The notes below the pieces were generated by a model, which saw nothing but the letters and a program-made list of their open reading frames with translations, did not search any database and was not told where the DNA came from. A stretch of 64,000 nt of DNA from Shinisaurus crocodilurus (lineage: Eukaryota; Chordata; Lepidosauria; Squamata; Shinisauridae): the NCBI GenBank assembly GCA_021292165.1, contig CM037877.1, forward strand, positions 6,501,980-6,565,979. Direction: 5' to 3'. Shown here in pieces: positions 20,901 to 35,200 of the stretch. Numbering within the stretch: position 1 is the stretch's first letter; each line of letters starts with the position of its first letter. The position numbers and the translations under genes were made by a program.

Positions 20901-23900
20901 ATAATAAATAAATAAATAAATAAACCTTGGGTCCCCAGATGTTGCTGGACTACAGCTCCCAGAATCCCTTGCCATTAGCCATGCTGGCTGCGTATGCTGG
21001 GAACTGTAGGCCAGCAACATCTGGGGACCCAAGGTGACCAAATGTGCATGATTTCTCTTCCTTTGCATACTTTGTTCTGCAATGTTTACAATCTGATGGA
21101 CTGCCTCTTCAGTATGAACTGGATCAGTTTCGAAGATCAGCAGGAGATGCCCTTTTCAAGACACCCTCACTTGCAGAGGCCCGCTTGCCAGTAACCCCGG
21201 AAAGGTCTTTCTCTTGTGCTGCTCCCAAACTCTGGAATGCACTCCCTCTGGAGCTGCAGCTGGTCCTCACTCTCCCTGCATTCAGGAAGACAAGACACAT
21301 ATTTTTAATTTGGCTTTTGAAATGGTTATGGTTTTAAAGTTTTACCGTGTCTTTATTTGTTTATGATTTCCGTTTTCTGATTTTTTTGTAAACTGCCTTG
21401 GTTGTTCCCAGAAAGGCAGTATAGAAATGCAATAAATAAAATAACAGTTTTCTATGATTGATTCTTGTTTGACTCGCTCTGGTGTGGAGCAAGCAGCTCT
21501 GCAGGGCATTGAAGTGTTGCCTCCCTAGCACCAACGGAAAGCTGTTTTAGCCATCAGTGTTCTCCAACCTTGGGTCCCCAGATGTTTTTGGCCTGCAACT
21601 CCCAGCATGCCCCAGCCAGCATAGCTGGCTGGGGCATGCTGGGAGTTGTAGGCCAAAAACATCTGGGGACCCAAGGTTGGAGAACACTGGCCTAGCAGTA
21701 CCCACTTACTTTCAAACATATCATTCTGTGCTTTTTCTGTGTTACTGCAGAATCAGAGCAGACGCACAGAGACCCGTTCTTACGGTCTCCTTTGCTTTGC
21801 AGCCTCAGTTGCTTATATGTAGAATGGCAACACCAGCTACCTTCCTCTTGCAGAATTTGTGAAGATCAAAGATTGTAAAGCACTCTGCGTGCTAAAAGTT
21901 GAGGTCCATTTGCACTAAACGTGTACCATGTAGCTCCAGATTATGCTGCCAAATCCCAGCAAGTCATAATTCTTCTGGAAAAACTGAGACCTGGGGGAGG
22001 CAGACAGTGGAATAGAACGTTCTAACTACTGTATGCTGTCTTTCTCTTCCCTCCCCACCTCCAGGGTCTGGGATGCTTCAATGGGTTCCTGGCCTCTATG
22101 CTAGTGGGATACCTCTTGGCCACACACAAGATCAACAAAGTGATGAGCGGCTACCAAGTGTTGAGGAACGCCCTTCAGTTCCTGGGTAAGCTCTGATTGC
22201 TTTGACTTCGAGGCGGAAGGTGGTTTAGCCTCCCCTTAGGCTTAGAGTTACTGGCAGGAAGAGCTGTAAGCTAAAAAATATGTGATGTATTAAATAAAGC
22301 TATTAATGTAATATAATAAAATATAAATATAATGAATAAATAAAAATCATGATGCCGTTTTTTTTAAATTTATTTTTTATTGTGAAATTTCAACAAAAGG
22401 AAAGAATGACAAAGACAGTCTTGATCTTAGTGCAGAAACCGGAAAGCAAAGGGTCCGGGGGGGCGGGGGAGGCTACAAAGCTCCTGGTTGGGAGGGCGGT
22501 GAGTCAGTTGCCCAGAATTTGGAGGGAGTGGGTAGACAGATGCATTTGTAGTGAATGAAGGATGGGCCATCTAGGAAGAAAGATGCTTGAAGAAATCCTT
22601 TCGCATCGCCACCGGAAGCTCCCCCATTGCAGATGCCGAGCCTTTAGATCAGGGGTGCAGAACCTCTTTCATCGCAAGGGCCAAATTCCATTTCAGGGAA
22701 GCTCTCGGGGGCCGCCTTCCAGTGGCGGGTGGGTGGGTGGTGCTAAAAATACCAGTCTGTTTTCGCCTCTGTGGTTTGGGGGGAATTAACATCCACCTTG
22801 AATGCTGTGACCGCAGCCTACAGTTCCGATTGGTTATAATGGGGGTACCCGGACATCTCTTTCCACCGCTGTGAAAAGATAGTTCTTCCACAAGACCCAA
22901 GCCATTGTCTGATGTTGATGTGTGTTTCTTCCTTCCTCTTTAGCGACTACGGACCTCGGTACATCTGGAATCAGCCTTGCAAAGGATGGAGATGTCACGC
23001 TGGTACGAGAGCGCTTCTTGTCGTCCTTGTGTTTTCTGGTTAGGGCAGGAGGCGGGTGGGGTGGTCAGCTGCTTGGGGGAGACCTCCTCACCTCCTTTTT
23101 GGGGAATGAAACGTTTTAAAATTATTTTTCGCCTTTCTATTGATCTGATGCAATTAAAGTTGCATAAAGCAGTGACACCAAATTAGCACAAACTAGTAAG
23201 AATCGTATACCAAGTCATTATTTATTTATTTTATTTATACCCCGCCTTTCTTCCTGCAAGGAACCCAAGGCGGCTTACATAATCCTCCTCCTCCTCTCCA
23301 TTTCATCCTCACAACAACCCTGTGAGGTAGGTTAGGCTGAGGGTCAGTGACTGGCCCAAAGTCACCCAGTGAGTTTCATGGCGGAGCGGGGACTAGAACC
23401 CAGATCTCCCGAGTCCCAGCCCAACACTCTCACCGCTACGCCACACTGGCTCTCATCGTTTCGTAGCAAGTTAAGGCCCGGGTAATTGATGTGGCTGTAG
23501 CAGCGTTGTCAAAGGGAGGGCGGTGTTTGTCTCTGCCCTCTGATACTGGAAGCCGAGGATGTCAAGAGGCGGTAATGGGGGCGCCAGACAGTGGTGTCGT
23601 GGCAAGTTTTGACGTGCAGGCGCTCATCATGGCTGTCCTCGTAGCCACACCCCCAAGGAGAGTCCAAAAATCCAGGCTGCCCTGTTGATCCGTATCAACA
23701 AACCAGTTTTAGCATTTCTCGTCTCCACCAGGAGCAGGTCTTTTTTAAAGTAAGTGGGCCTTAATCGCCCCTTCGAGACCGAGCAGCCCCAAAATACTTT
23801 GCTTTGCAACAGGGAGCAATATATTGTTGCTGGGGAAATTCTGCTACTACGAGGACTGCAGCTAAGCTCGGAGGGTTCAGGGAAGTCTTGAGTGGGGGGT

Positions 23901-26900
23901 GGCAGGTGACATCCGCACCCCCGCTAATTAAAAGGTGCTGGCGCGGCATCCCTGCGAGGCCTGGCTCTACTGCCCCAATGATGTCAAATAGAGGGCAATC
24001 CTTGTCGTGTGCCTCACCCATCTATAGATGGGGGAAGAGGCCTGTTCTCTGTGGACTCTGGGCTCCCGTTCGGTGGGTCCACTTCCCCCTGCTGGAAGCC
24101 GCCCCCTACACTTTGCTAGCGACGTCTTTTGAATCTAAACGGCACGCTCCTCTTCCAGCCTACGCTGACTGACTTCCACAAGGCGTTCCAAGTGGTCTTC
24201 GTGGACCCTTCCGGACTGGTGAACCTGTGTGCAGATATGACCGCCAGCACATACAAACAGGTAAAAGTGGTGACTGGTTAGTCGGCGGCTGAAACAGGGC
24301 AGGCTGTGATGGACCCCTCCTGGGGCAACATGGGTCCAGCAGAGTCCGATTTCCCCCTCTTGATTTCCTAGTGTGGATCGCTGGCGAGGGCCACAAGCAA
24401 ATCCGCTCCCATTCGGAATGCAAACTGGCATGAATCTAGGAATCCCAGGTTCAGCGACATCTGGGGTTGCATAGGAAAATTGACCATCGACTCACGTTGT
24501 TTGAAAGGAGCAGTTGGACCCCAGCCAGTAGCTGCTGGAGCCATGATTCGAAGTACAGTAATACCTTGGATTGAGAGCATAATTCGTGCTGGAAACGTGC
24601 TTCTAATCCAAAACACTCTTATATTAAAGCGAGTCTCTGGCGGGCCTGAGCGGGGCTGATTTTGGCCCGCTCGAGGCGAGCGGATACATCCCTACGCTCG
24701 TCTTGCAAGACCTTGCTCGTTTATCAAGTCAAAAAAAATTAATTTTTTTTGCTTGTCTTGCAAAAGGCTCTCAGACCAAGTCACTTGCAATCCCCAAGGT
24801 ATTACTGTAGCTAACTTTATTTATGCGGAAAAGATACAGACAAACCAGTCTTGCATCAGGTCAGGTTACAAACGATGGTTACAAAAGAGTCGAGCTGCGG
24901 TTCGTTCGCAATGGCAGTAGCTGGCTTCTGTAAACAAAGCAGCCCATGGAAAGAAAGTTGATGCCGGGCTAATGGGAAGTGGTTACACCCCTCCCGTTCA
25001 GGTGAACCGTGCTAACCACGCCCTGCTATCAGGGCGGATCCTTTACTGGGGGGAAGTCGCTTTGACAGCAGATCCCTTTGACCGGCGTGCTCCCTTCCGC
25101 TGCTCCCCTGTTGGGGTTGGAGTGGAAAAGCGGTCTGTGTGCTGGCCAGCTAAAGGAAGCCCTTGCTGTCCTACACACAGCAGCAGAATACTCTCCCCCC
25201 GCGGCAGTCAGCGTCAGCCTTCCCAGCAGCGTTCCATTCCAGGACTCAGGAATGTATCCATCGTATCCGGGCTTTGGCCATATGTATCATGCTTGTATGA
25301 TTCTGAGCTGCACATGCTTGCACTTGCTTCAGGCTGAGCTGGATGTTCCTTCAAGGCTTTGTACTCTGCACATGCTCAATGGACTCCGTATATGGAATGT
25401 AAAGTAACCTGTAGTGATACTTTGTGATAAGTTAATAGAACAGTTAGAATTGAACTGTTTTGTGGCTACAGTCAGTGTGATTGTAGCAGAAGTCCTGGAA
25501 AACGAAAGAGTTAAAGCCGGCAGCTGAGACCGTGCCACCTTTTCCCTGTCAAACTGGCTGGGGGGTTCAGCAGGTGGGGGAAGTGGCACCTGTTGAATTT
25601 CTGCCTGTCGTGCAACTGTTACATGCCCTGGTACTTGGTGTGGTGGGAGGAAGGGGGCAACCTCAAAACTCAGTGAGCTTGTGAAGGGGACTTGGGGATT
25701 CCATGAAGGCCTGTGGCTCACGCTGGCTCAGCTTGTCTGAGCGTGGAAAGCTAAGCAGGGTCAAGCCTGGCTATTACTTGGATGGGAGACCCCTCCTCCA
25801 GTTTCCTGCACTGAGCAGGGGGGTTGGACTTGATGGCCTTGTAGGCCCCTTCCAACTCCATGACCTATGAATCTGTGGATCGCTGCATGGCGGTCTTATA
25901 CATTTAGTCTTCCGTGTGCTCCTTGTCTAATGTTCCTGACCCGTGAGTGAGTTTGTAGAACAGCTAGAATTTACAGGAATACCTGTAAATTTGTATAATG
26001 AGGGTTATCATTAGTTACTCTCTATTGCTGTAGAGCACTCATTCGGTGTAGAATGAAAACTTTAAAAGTGTCACCACCATCATCGGCACAACAGCCCTGT
26101 GAGGTGGGCTCAGAGTGCGAGTGAGTTGTCCGAGGCCGTCTAGAGCAGTGTTCTCCAACCTTGGGTCCCCAGATGTTTTTGGCCTACAACTCCCAGCATG
26201 CCCCAGCCAGCAGCTGGCTGGGACATGCTGGGAGTTGTAGGCCAGAAACATCTGGGGACCCAAGGTTGGAGAACACTGCTCTAGAGAGTTCTGTTTGCTG
26301 AACCAGGATTTGAACCTTGCTCCCATGTCCAAGCCCAGTGGTATCTGCCACTCCAGGAGAAGGAGGGACAGAGGTAGCGCTGGCAGCCTGAGGCCACAGC
26401 TGTTGTGTATTCTTCTAAGATAGGTTGATGCCTTCAGGTGGGGAGGCCCTATGTGCTTAAAGACACTTGGTTTCGCTTTTCCTTAGATCCAGTTTGAAGC
26501 CAAGCACTCTATGGAGATTCTGGATGACAAAACTGTGGATGGATTCCAGTTGCTCTTCATGACTCCCAAGCCTCTGATCCAAGCCTTTGACCACGTGTTC
26601 CAGTACGTTCCCTTCAGGGCAATTGAAGACACAGAGCGGCAAACTGTACCCTGTAGTTATTGGTGCAGGAGAGGGTTGAATGTGGCTTCATTGGCACATT
26701 GTCTGCTTTTGTTAGAATCCTGAAAATCCCAGCTTTTATTTTTTTTAAACTAAGGTTTTAGTCATCTTTTTTTTTAAAAAAACCCAGCTAAGGTTCTAGC
26801 CCTCATGATTGCAGAGACATGTTTGAAGAACAGGGAAGGGAAATACTGAACAATCTAAGACAGTAATGATGTTGAAAATATTTTTTTCTTCTCAAATGAA

Positions 26901-29232
26901 ACGGCAACCTTCCCCCCCCCCCAACTTGCAAAAGAATTGCAGTTGATTATCTGTCATGTCCAAGGGTTGTATGTATTTCATGTTACCTCACAGCTAATGT
27001 GGAATTTTATCTTGGGTATAGAATTCAGCTCCCCGCATTTAGTCTCCTATTTCACTTTTAAAAGACAAAGAGCTGGCTGGCCCTTAAGGCAGTAAGGTTT
27101 TTGGTGCAATTTCATGCACAGGCTGAAAAAGTGCAGGGCATGACATCTTGTACAGAAATCAGCTTCCTGAGTGTTGGTTTTCACTTTAAAAAAGCGTTTC
27201 TAGTCCTCATTACAGCAATGTTAGATTTTAATATGGCGGAGCTGGACTGCCAGGAGTCCAGCAGGAGTGGCTTCCATGCTTGGAAAACCTTTTTGTACCT
27301 GCCTTCCTATGACTTGCAAAAGCAGAATTGTGAAAAAAGAAATAAGTAGATGTATATAAAGTTGGGCACAGGACATGGTTCAGTGGTTAAGCACCTGCTT
27401 TGCCTGCAGAAAGTCCCAGCTTCAGTCCTCCTCATCTCCAGTTAAAAGGACCAGGTAGCAGGTGCTGGGAGTAACCTCTGCCAGAGACGCCGGACAGCCT
27501 CAGCCAGTCAGAGTAGACCAGGGATGGGCAACCTGTGGCCCTCGGCCTAACTTCCGGTGGCCCTCGGAGTGCGATTGAGAAAACGGGTGACTCGCCCACT
27601 TTGAGCTTTGGCCCTGCCCGCCAGCAGCATGCGGCCCCCGACAGATTACCCACAATGTGGCTCTCGAGAGGAAAAAGGTTGCCCACCCCTGGAGTAGGTA
27701 GTACTGGCTTTGATGGACCAGTGATATGACTCAACCCTAAAGCATTGATCCATCTAGGCCAGAGTTCTCCAACCTTGGGTCCCCAGATGTTTCTGGCCTA
27801 CAACTCCCAGCATGCCCCAGCCAGCGTTGCTGGCTGGGGCATGCTGGGAGTTGTAGGCCAAAAACATCTGGGGACCCAAGATTGGAGAACACTGATCTAG
27901 GCCAATACGTAAGTCTAGCTTCAGACCCATTCTAGCTTCAGAATGAATAAATTATTCATTCGCACAATTTATACTTTTTGCGGAATTCTGCCTTCCTTGG
28001 GGCGGGCTCTGAATTCTCTTGGCACAGAACGTTGACTTCTTTTCTCTTTTTTAAATGGCCCCAGTACGCACGGCCTGGGCAAAGGTCTTCCTTTATTTAC
28101 ACGCAGAGGTGCCCGTGGCACCCACGCCGAGTGATGACCGTGTCTCCCCTTCTTTCCTCAGCCTCCGGCACGTCTCGAAGCTACAGGCCGCCTGCAAGAA
28201 GATGCAGCTGCTCAACGAACTGATGGACCGGGGTGGCAGCTACGTGGCGGCAACTCTGCCCTTCCTCCTCGGCTTGCTGGAACGTGGGCTGGCCCAGAGG
28301 ATCCTGCTGCTGGCTCACAGTCTTCCCCAGACCCCGCCGGTAACTTTATTTCAGATAATGTTTCTCCCGCCTTTCTATGAAAAGAAGACCGCGCTCAAGG
28401 TGGAAGCAGGCCTTCCTGCCCCTGAGGACTCACCCGATCCCCTGTAGCTTCCAGCCTATTTTTCTGGGCTTTTTATGTTTGTTTATTTAAATATTTTTAG
28501 CCATTTAAAACAGTCGTCTAAAAACAAAATTTGCCAGCCGGCAACACATGATTGACAAATTAATTCGCTCAATGTAAAACGATTTCAAATCAGTAGCATT
28601 ATAAATGATTTTAGAGAAGGCAACCCAAAGTAAAGACTGTACCGTTGAGGCAAGATATGACTTGTGGAGGCAGTTTGAGAACCGTGGGGCCACCAGTGAA
28701 AAGACCCCGTCTCTCATGCCCACCAATCTGATTGGTCCTACAGGTGGGCTTCCAGCAGGGCCTATGAAACTGATCTCAGGGCCCAGGTGAAGCTGATCTC
28801 AGGCACCTCATACAAGTGAAGGCCCGAAATAACCTTGCCCCAAACTATTCAGGACTGTCAATCTTTTAAAATCCTAAATGGTTCCGGCCCTGAATATCCA
28901 GAGAACTTCTCCTCCAAGCTGTTCTTCTCCCCTTCTTTGTCAAATCTTGAGGGTGATGAGAAAGACCCTGTTGTGGGTGCCCTCTGTGTGCAACTCCCTT
29001 CCAAGGGAGGTTGGTCTGGCCAGCCCACAGTTTTTAAAAAGACTGAAGTTCTTTCTTATTCCTTTTTCATAGTACCTTTTATAATCTACAGCAGGGGTGG
29101 GCAACATGTGGCCTATAAGGCTGCCTGGGGCTCCCACGGCCCACCAAAATTGTAAACTATATTTATTTATTTGATACATTTTTATACCGCCCAATAGCCG
29201 AAGCTCTCTGGGCGGTATGCAACAGCTATATG

Positions 29233-29273
<41 letters not shown>

Positions 29274-32200
29274 AATGGCATCTGGAGCGCCCATTTTGAC
29301 CCCTTTTGAACCCTTTTGGTGCTCCGTAGCTACTATGGAGCACCAAAAGGGTCAACATTAGCTTGCAAAGAAGTTAATTTTGACCCTTTTGGTGCTCCAT
29401 AGCCACTACAGATTCTTTTAAAAAAATTATTGTTGGCACAATGCGGGCAGGGGAAGGTGTGGCCCACAGGGGGTGGGTCTGGGGGGGGCGAAAATGCCCC
29501 CTGGACCTCCCAAAGTTGCCCACCCTTACTCTGCAGCAACTGGATATTCAGGCTCCAGTGGAGTTTGCTGTGTGTTGTTGCTCCTGCACTGATGATTTCT
29601 TCCTGGAGTGCCGAATATTGCGCCCACGTTGGTTGTGCAGTTTTTTCTTGTAGATTTTAAATTGGATTTTGTTTTTTGAGGTGATGTAAGCCCAGAGTGG
29701 GCAGAAAGTAGATCTCCGGATGTTTTGGACTTCAACTCCCAGAAGCCCCTGCCAGCATGGCCAGTGGTCAAGAATGCAGGGAGTTGGAAGTCCCAAAACA
29801 TCTGGAGATCTACTTTCTGCCCACCTCCGGTACAAGCCACCGCAGGGGCCAGCGTGGCTGAAAAAAGCAGGGATGAAATACGTGCAAAGCCAATAACGGC
29901 AGGGGGGCAGCGTGGCTGGGCGAGGAACCCCCCCACACAAACAGTCTTCAGGTCTCCAGTGCTCTGTGTTTTCCAAAGACTTCCGATTCTGGGAATGGTT
30001 CTTGTGGAATGGAGGAGACCGCGGTTTCCCTCCAGTCTTGGTGAGAATAGCACTGCCCTCGTCCTTTGCCTGGACTGACTTTGGGCAGGGGCCCGAGCGG
30101 AGTTGCAGGACCCCCATTTTGCATGTAGAAAGTTCAGGCATCTCCAGTAAGAAAGATCTTGGGTAGCAGATCTGCAAAAGGCCCCTCTTTAGAGTCCGAC
30201 CTGTCTGAGGCCCCAAGCTGGCCCTCTGGGGTCCCTCCCCTTTCTCCTGACCACCAACCATTGGGTGGTTTCCTGGCATTGAGGCCTTTCTCCCCCCCCC
30301 CCCATTTTAAATGGCTGAAACGCCTCTCCTAAGGTTCATTGAATGACTGGCAATAAAAACGTTAACATAAAATATGCTCGTATTTTTGGACCCGGCCACC
30401 CCTGGAATGTCCCCCCCCCCCCCCGAGAGCTTCTTTCGAAATGGAATTTGGCCCTTGGGCAGGAAGTGGTTCAGCACCCCTGCCCTAGACTTTGAGAAGC
30501 AGCTGCCAGACCAGACTGGGCTATAGGTGGTGGACCATTTCCTCTGCCCCAGACAGTATGAGGTAGCTTCAGATGTGGGGAAGGGCCCCATAGCTCAGGG
30601 GCTGAGCACATGTTTTGCATGCAGAAAGATCCACATTCAGTTACTGGCATTTCCAGTTAAAAAGATCTAAAATAGTGCGCCTTCCACGGACCAATAGTTT
30701 GGCTCGGTATCACCAAGTGTTATGTTCCGTAATCAGATGTCCCACATTTTGCAGGAGTCGTAATCTCTGCACATTGCGTTGGGCTTAAGACAGTGCTTCT
30801 CAATTATTTTCTGTCATGCCCCCCCTAGGAAGAAGAAAACATTTTGCGCCCCCCGCGCGACTGTAAATAGTATCATTTGTCTATAAAATTGTTATAAGTA
30901 CACCTCTGCATAACACTGTATCCTTATTAACGTATAAGAGAATAAAAAAAGAAAGAAATGTGGATCAATTTACAACAAAGAATAGCTTTATTAACTGTAG
31001 CAGAAAAGATTTAAAGGAGCACAGGATTTAAAGGAACACAATATTAAAAAAAACTTTTAACTGAGGTCAAACGAGCCCCCCTTTACGGAGCCTCGCGCCC
31101 CCCCTGGGGGGCCCGCCCCACTATTTGAGAAGCACTGGCTTAAGAGATGAGCATAACAGTGGCGCAGTGGTCTCTGTCTTTCATGGGCTTAAGTTACTGG
31201 GGGAGACTGTGTTCTTATTCTCCTCGGTGATATCACAGGCTTAAAAAAACCTCCCTATAAAGCGTAAATAATAAAAACGTGTTGGGAGTGGAGGCTGCTC
31301 TCCCTCATCGGTGAGGGAAAGGCACTTTGTGCATGCCCAGATGCAGTCCTCTTACTACTCCTTGTACCGTGGCTGAGCGCTGGCATTGGAGATCAGTTCT
31401 GGGGCTTGGCCCTGGCTCAGATTAAACAGCTGAGAACCTCTTCCAAATACTGTCAGAGGTGTGTGTGTGTGTGTGTGTGTGTGCAGAAGATCAAAAAGGA
31501 TTCTACGGCTACAGCCTACTGTGGGGGGAATTTGTCGCGGGCTGTGGGCGGCTGTGTGTTTTCCCAGGCTGGCTGGCTCAGCTAATTTTGCTCCTCCCGT
31601 TTCTCCCCCCCCCCTCCAGTGGTCAATCAACAGTGATCCCCCAAAGCACAAGGATGCCGGGTGCCTGTCGTTCGGCCTCTTGCTGAGCCCCGATTTTGCT
31701 CACCGCGTCCTGGAGCGGGGCCCTGAAGCGGACAGACCCGAGGTGAGTGCCCTGGCGCCCTCTGTTGGGCACCCAAGTGGTTTGCCGACACCTCTTATCT
31801 CCGTCTTGTATGCAGAGCCTGGCGGAACTGGCGCTTCCATTGATCTGAGGGGGCCTTTTTCAGGACACAATCCACACAAACGTTCTCTTCTCTTGTTCTC
31901 CCTTTCTGTGAGGAATTAAGATTTTGCTGCGTTTTGCTTCCTTGCTAATATCTGAAACGTTAGACTTCTTGTTCTATTTAATTTTTAAAGAACTCAAGAT
32001 CACTTCTCTTTTCGGCATCATTTCCAAACAGGATTCAATGTTTCTGTGAAGACAATCAGCATTTATAATGCTCTGTTTACATTTGGGACTTTTCCCCTCC
32101 ACGTTTATTCTTCTGCAGTGGCTGAAAAGCAAATTGACAGAAATTAACTTGTACATATATCTGTGCATCCCCAGGAATTGTCTGTCTGCCCCACCGGCTC

Positions 32201-35200
32201 TTCCTTTTCCTTCGTTTAAATAATTGTATTAATGTATACAAATGTATTAAGGGTGCAATCCTATGCAAGTTTTGGCAGAAAAAAGTCCTAGAATTCCCAG
32301 CATTCCTCAGTCAGCCATGCTAGCTGGGGAATGCTGGGAGTTGTAGGACTTCTTTGTGTCTAAACATGCATAGGATTGTGCTTTAATGATATTAATGTAA
32401 GCAAAACAAGCATAAAGAAAGGAGAATCTACGTCTTCCTTTACACACCCACCCCCTGGTATCTGTTCTTGCAGGCAATGGAGTTTCGGCAGTTTTGGGGG
32501 GAGCGGTCAGAGCTGAGACGTTTCCAAGATGGCGGCATCTGTGAGGCCGTTTTGTGGGATGCACCAAACATGAGCCAGAAGCGCCGCATTCCGGAACAGA
32601 TAATTTGTCACCTCTTGCAGTTGTGAGTAGCGCGTGGCGACTCCCATTTCGGGGGAACCCAAAGAAGGAGGAAGTAGAGGTGTAATTTGGTCATCGGTGG
32701 GATAATGGATCCTTCCTCATCCTGTGAGAAGCTGAGGCAGACACTCACCTTCTAAAATGGTGGCATTTCTGGTGCCACAACCCGCCATCAGAACCCAACT
32801 GGAGATCTGACGGAACAGGCCTTATGGTGACCCGGGGCTGGGGGCAACCTTCTTGCACGCCCACTCATTCTCTCACACACTTCCCTCATTCACACACTTC
32901 CCTTCCATTCAGTTTTCCTTCCACACTGGGTGGAGAAGAATAGGCTTCTCCTCCTCCCAGCCTAGCATGGAAGGAAAGCGAGCTGCTGGGACACGAATCG
33001 ACCTATTTGTTTCTCCTCTAGCAGCTCACTTTCTTTCCATGCTAGGCTTGATCAAAGTGAGGTACGGGAGGTGCCACCTACTGTCTTCTGGGGCCTCAGC
33101 GGCAGCCTTGGTGTTTTTTTCCCAGCTGGGTGGTAGCGGAACTTCAGAGGGGTGTGGCCGGGGCACTCAGAGGGCCACACGTGGCCCACGGCACGAGTTG
33201 CCCACGTGTGGTAATCAGTAATCAAGAGGTAGGAGCCCCTTCTGTGTGGTGAGTGGCCATTGTGTTTGGGGCTTCTTAGTTTTGCACAAACGCTCCTAAG
33301 CTGAGCTTTTTTACAATTACAGTACGGAGAAGAGAGAGAGAGAATATTTTGCATTCGTAAGACTAGAATGTGATATGAACTTAAGAAGCTGTGTTTATAC
33401 ATCGGGGCGAGGAACCTTTGGTCCTCCAGATGTTCTTCAGCTCCATCTCCTGTCAGTCCTTCTAGCCCAGCATTTGTCTGCTCTGAGTGGCGGAAAAAAG
33501 GAGAGAACTAGGTTCTCAGGATGCAAAAATCTTTATTAAAGGAGCCCGATGCGTTTCGGCCTGTGTATTTTTCAAGGCCTTCCTCAAGGGGCTGTGAATA
33601 TTCAAAATACATACATTAAATTAACTTAACATGGTTGGGACAACACATAATAAAAATACTTTCTCATTGTGTATGGAATTCCTTTACATTCTTATTAGAA
33701 ATCATTTCAAAAACATTTTCTTAAAAATGAGAAACAAGTACTGCTTTTTTAAAAAAAGGAATACATTTTCTTTATATAAATAACAACTTACTTGTAAAAG
33801 AGTCTGCAGATTACTTAAACAATTAGTGTCTTCCACTGTTTCACTGGCGACTGAAAAATGGATCTTTTTGAACATGATTATATTATGGTACAGTTTTTTT
33901 TCTTTTTTTCTCGATGTTATCTCGTTGGCAAAATGTCAAGGACACCCTGAGAACCTAGTTCTCTCCTTTTTTCCGTTGCATTTGGATGCTTATCTCCTCC
34001 TGTTTCTGTCTTTGCTCTGAGTGGCAACAACTCTCCCAGGCAGAGGTCCTTCCCAAGACCTGCCGCCCAATCCTTTTTTGGCTAGAGATACCAGGGAGTT
34101 GAACCAGGGACCATCTTGCATGCAAAGTGTCTTTCCACAGTTAAGGTGCAATCCTATGCATGTTTTAGACAGAAAAAAGTCCTACAACTGCCAGCATGCC
34201 CCTGGCTGGGGCATGCTGGAAGTTGTAGGCCTCTTTTCTGTCTAAAACATGCATAGAATTGCATCCTTAGTCAATGAAATACTTCAGGGCGAAAGGAAGA
34301 GCTTCTTCACGCAACGTGTCATTGAAGTCATTCACTCCCTGAAGAAGTGGTTGTGCCTTTGAAAAGGGATTGGCCAAATTCATGGAGGATAGGTCTGTTA
34401 TTGGGGCCCATTAGCCTTGGTAATTAAATGAAACCTCTATTTCCTGAAGCCGCATGCCTCTCGAGTATCAGACACCCGGGGTCACGCCACAGCACACGGC
34501 TATAGCATCAGGATGTAATTACGAGATTCCTAGAAGCATCAAGCTGATGCTGACCACTGTTGGAAACAGGATACTGGACTTAAACGGTATGAGCCAGCAA
34601 AGCAATGCAGCTGGCAGCAGGAGCTGGTGCTCTTTAGGCTGTCCTACTACAACATCCTTCATCACTGAGGCCCCACTTAAGTGTGGGTGTTGCTTGGACT
34701 TGGAGCACAGCTGTTGTTCTCGGCCCTAACAGAAGACAGGCCAAATTCTTCATCCAGAAACCCAGAATTCTGCAGCCTGAGTACATTCTGCTCGTTAGAC
34801 CAGTTTCTGGCTTCTGAGTTTTCGCTGGGCGTCATGCCCACACCTGGTCTCAAACTTCACTTGGTAGCTTAAAAGGGCTAAAAACTTCCTTTAAAAACAA
34901 AAACAAAAAAAGAGGGAGAGGGGAACTTGGTTATGAGGAAGGACTGTGTTCCTTGATTAACTATCGCTCTTGGTTTGGCTTTCTCCATCCTTTCAGACAC
35001 ATGGACATTCCAGACTCTTCCATCTGTTACGCAGGCGCCCTGCTGGAGACTGTGATCAAACTGGGCCGCGAGGTAAGAGCCATCTTCCTCTCCCGTTCCT
35101 GGGTGAATTCCTCTGTGTCTGTCAGGAAGGCCCCGCACATTAGGGCTTCATGCCTCTCCATAGTCTAGGTTGCAGCCTTCTCCAACCGGGCGTCCTCCAG

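Noticed and set aside
22065..22185. Membrane segment in NOL6 exon 7 (GFLASMLVGYLL)
   Set aside because: The segment is short and aligns with a conserved soluble helix of the Nrap family, which is nucleolar.
24810..25700. Possible endogenous retrovirus or LTR
   Set aside because: No paired LTRs, primer-binding site, or gag/pol/env reading found. Left as unclassified.
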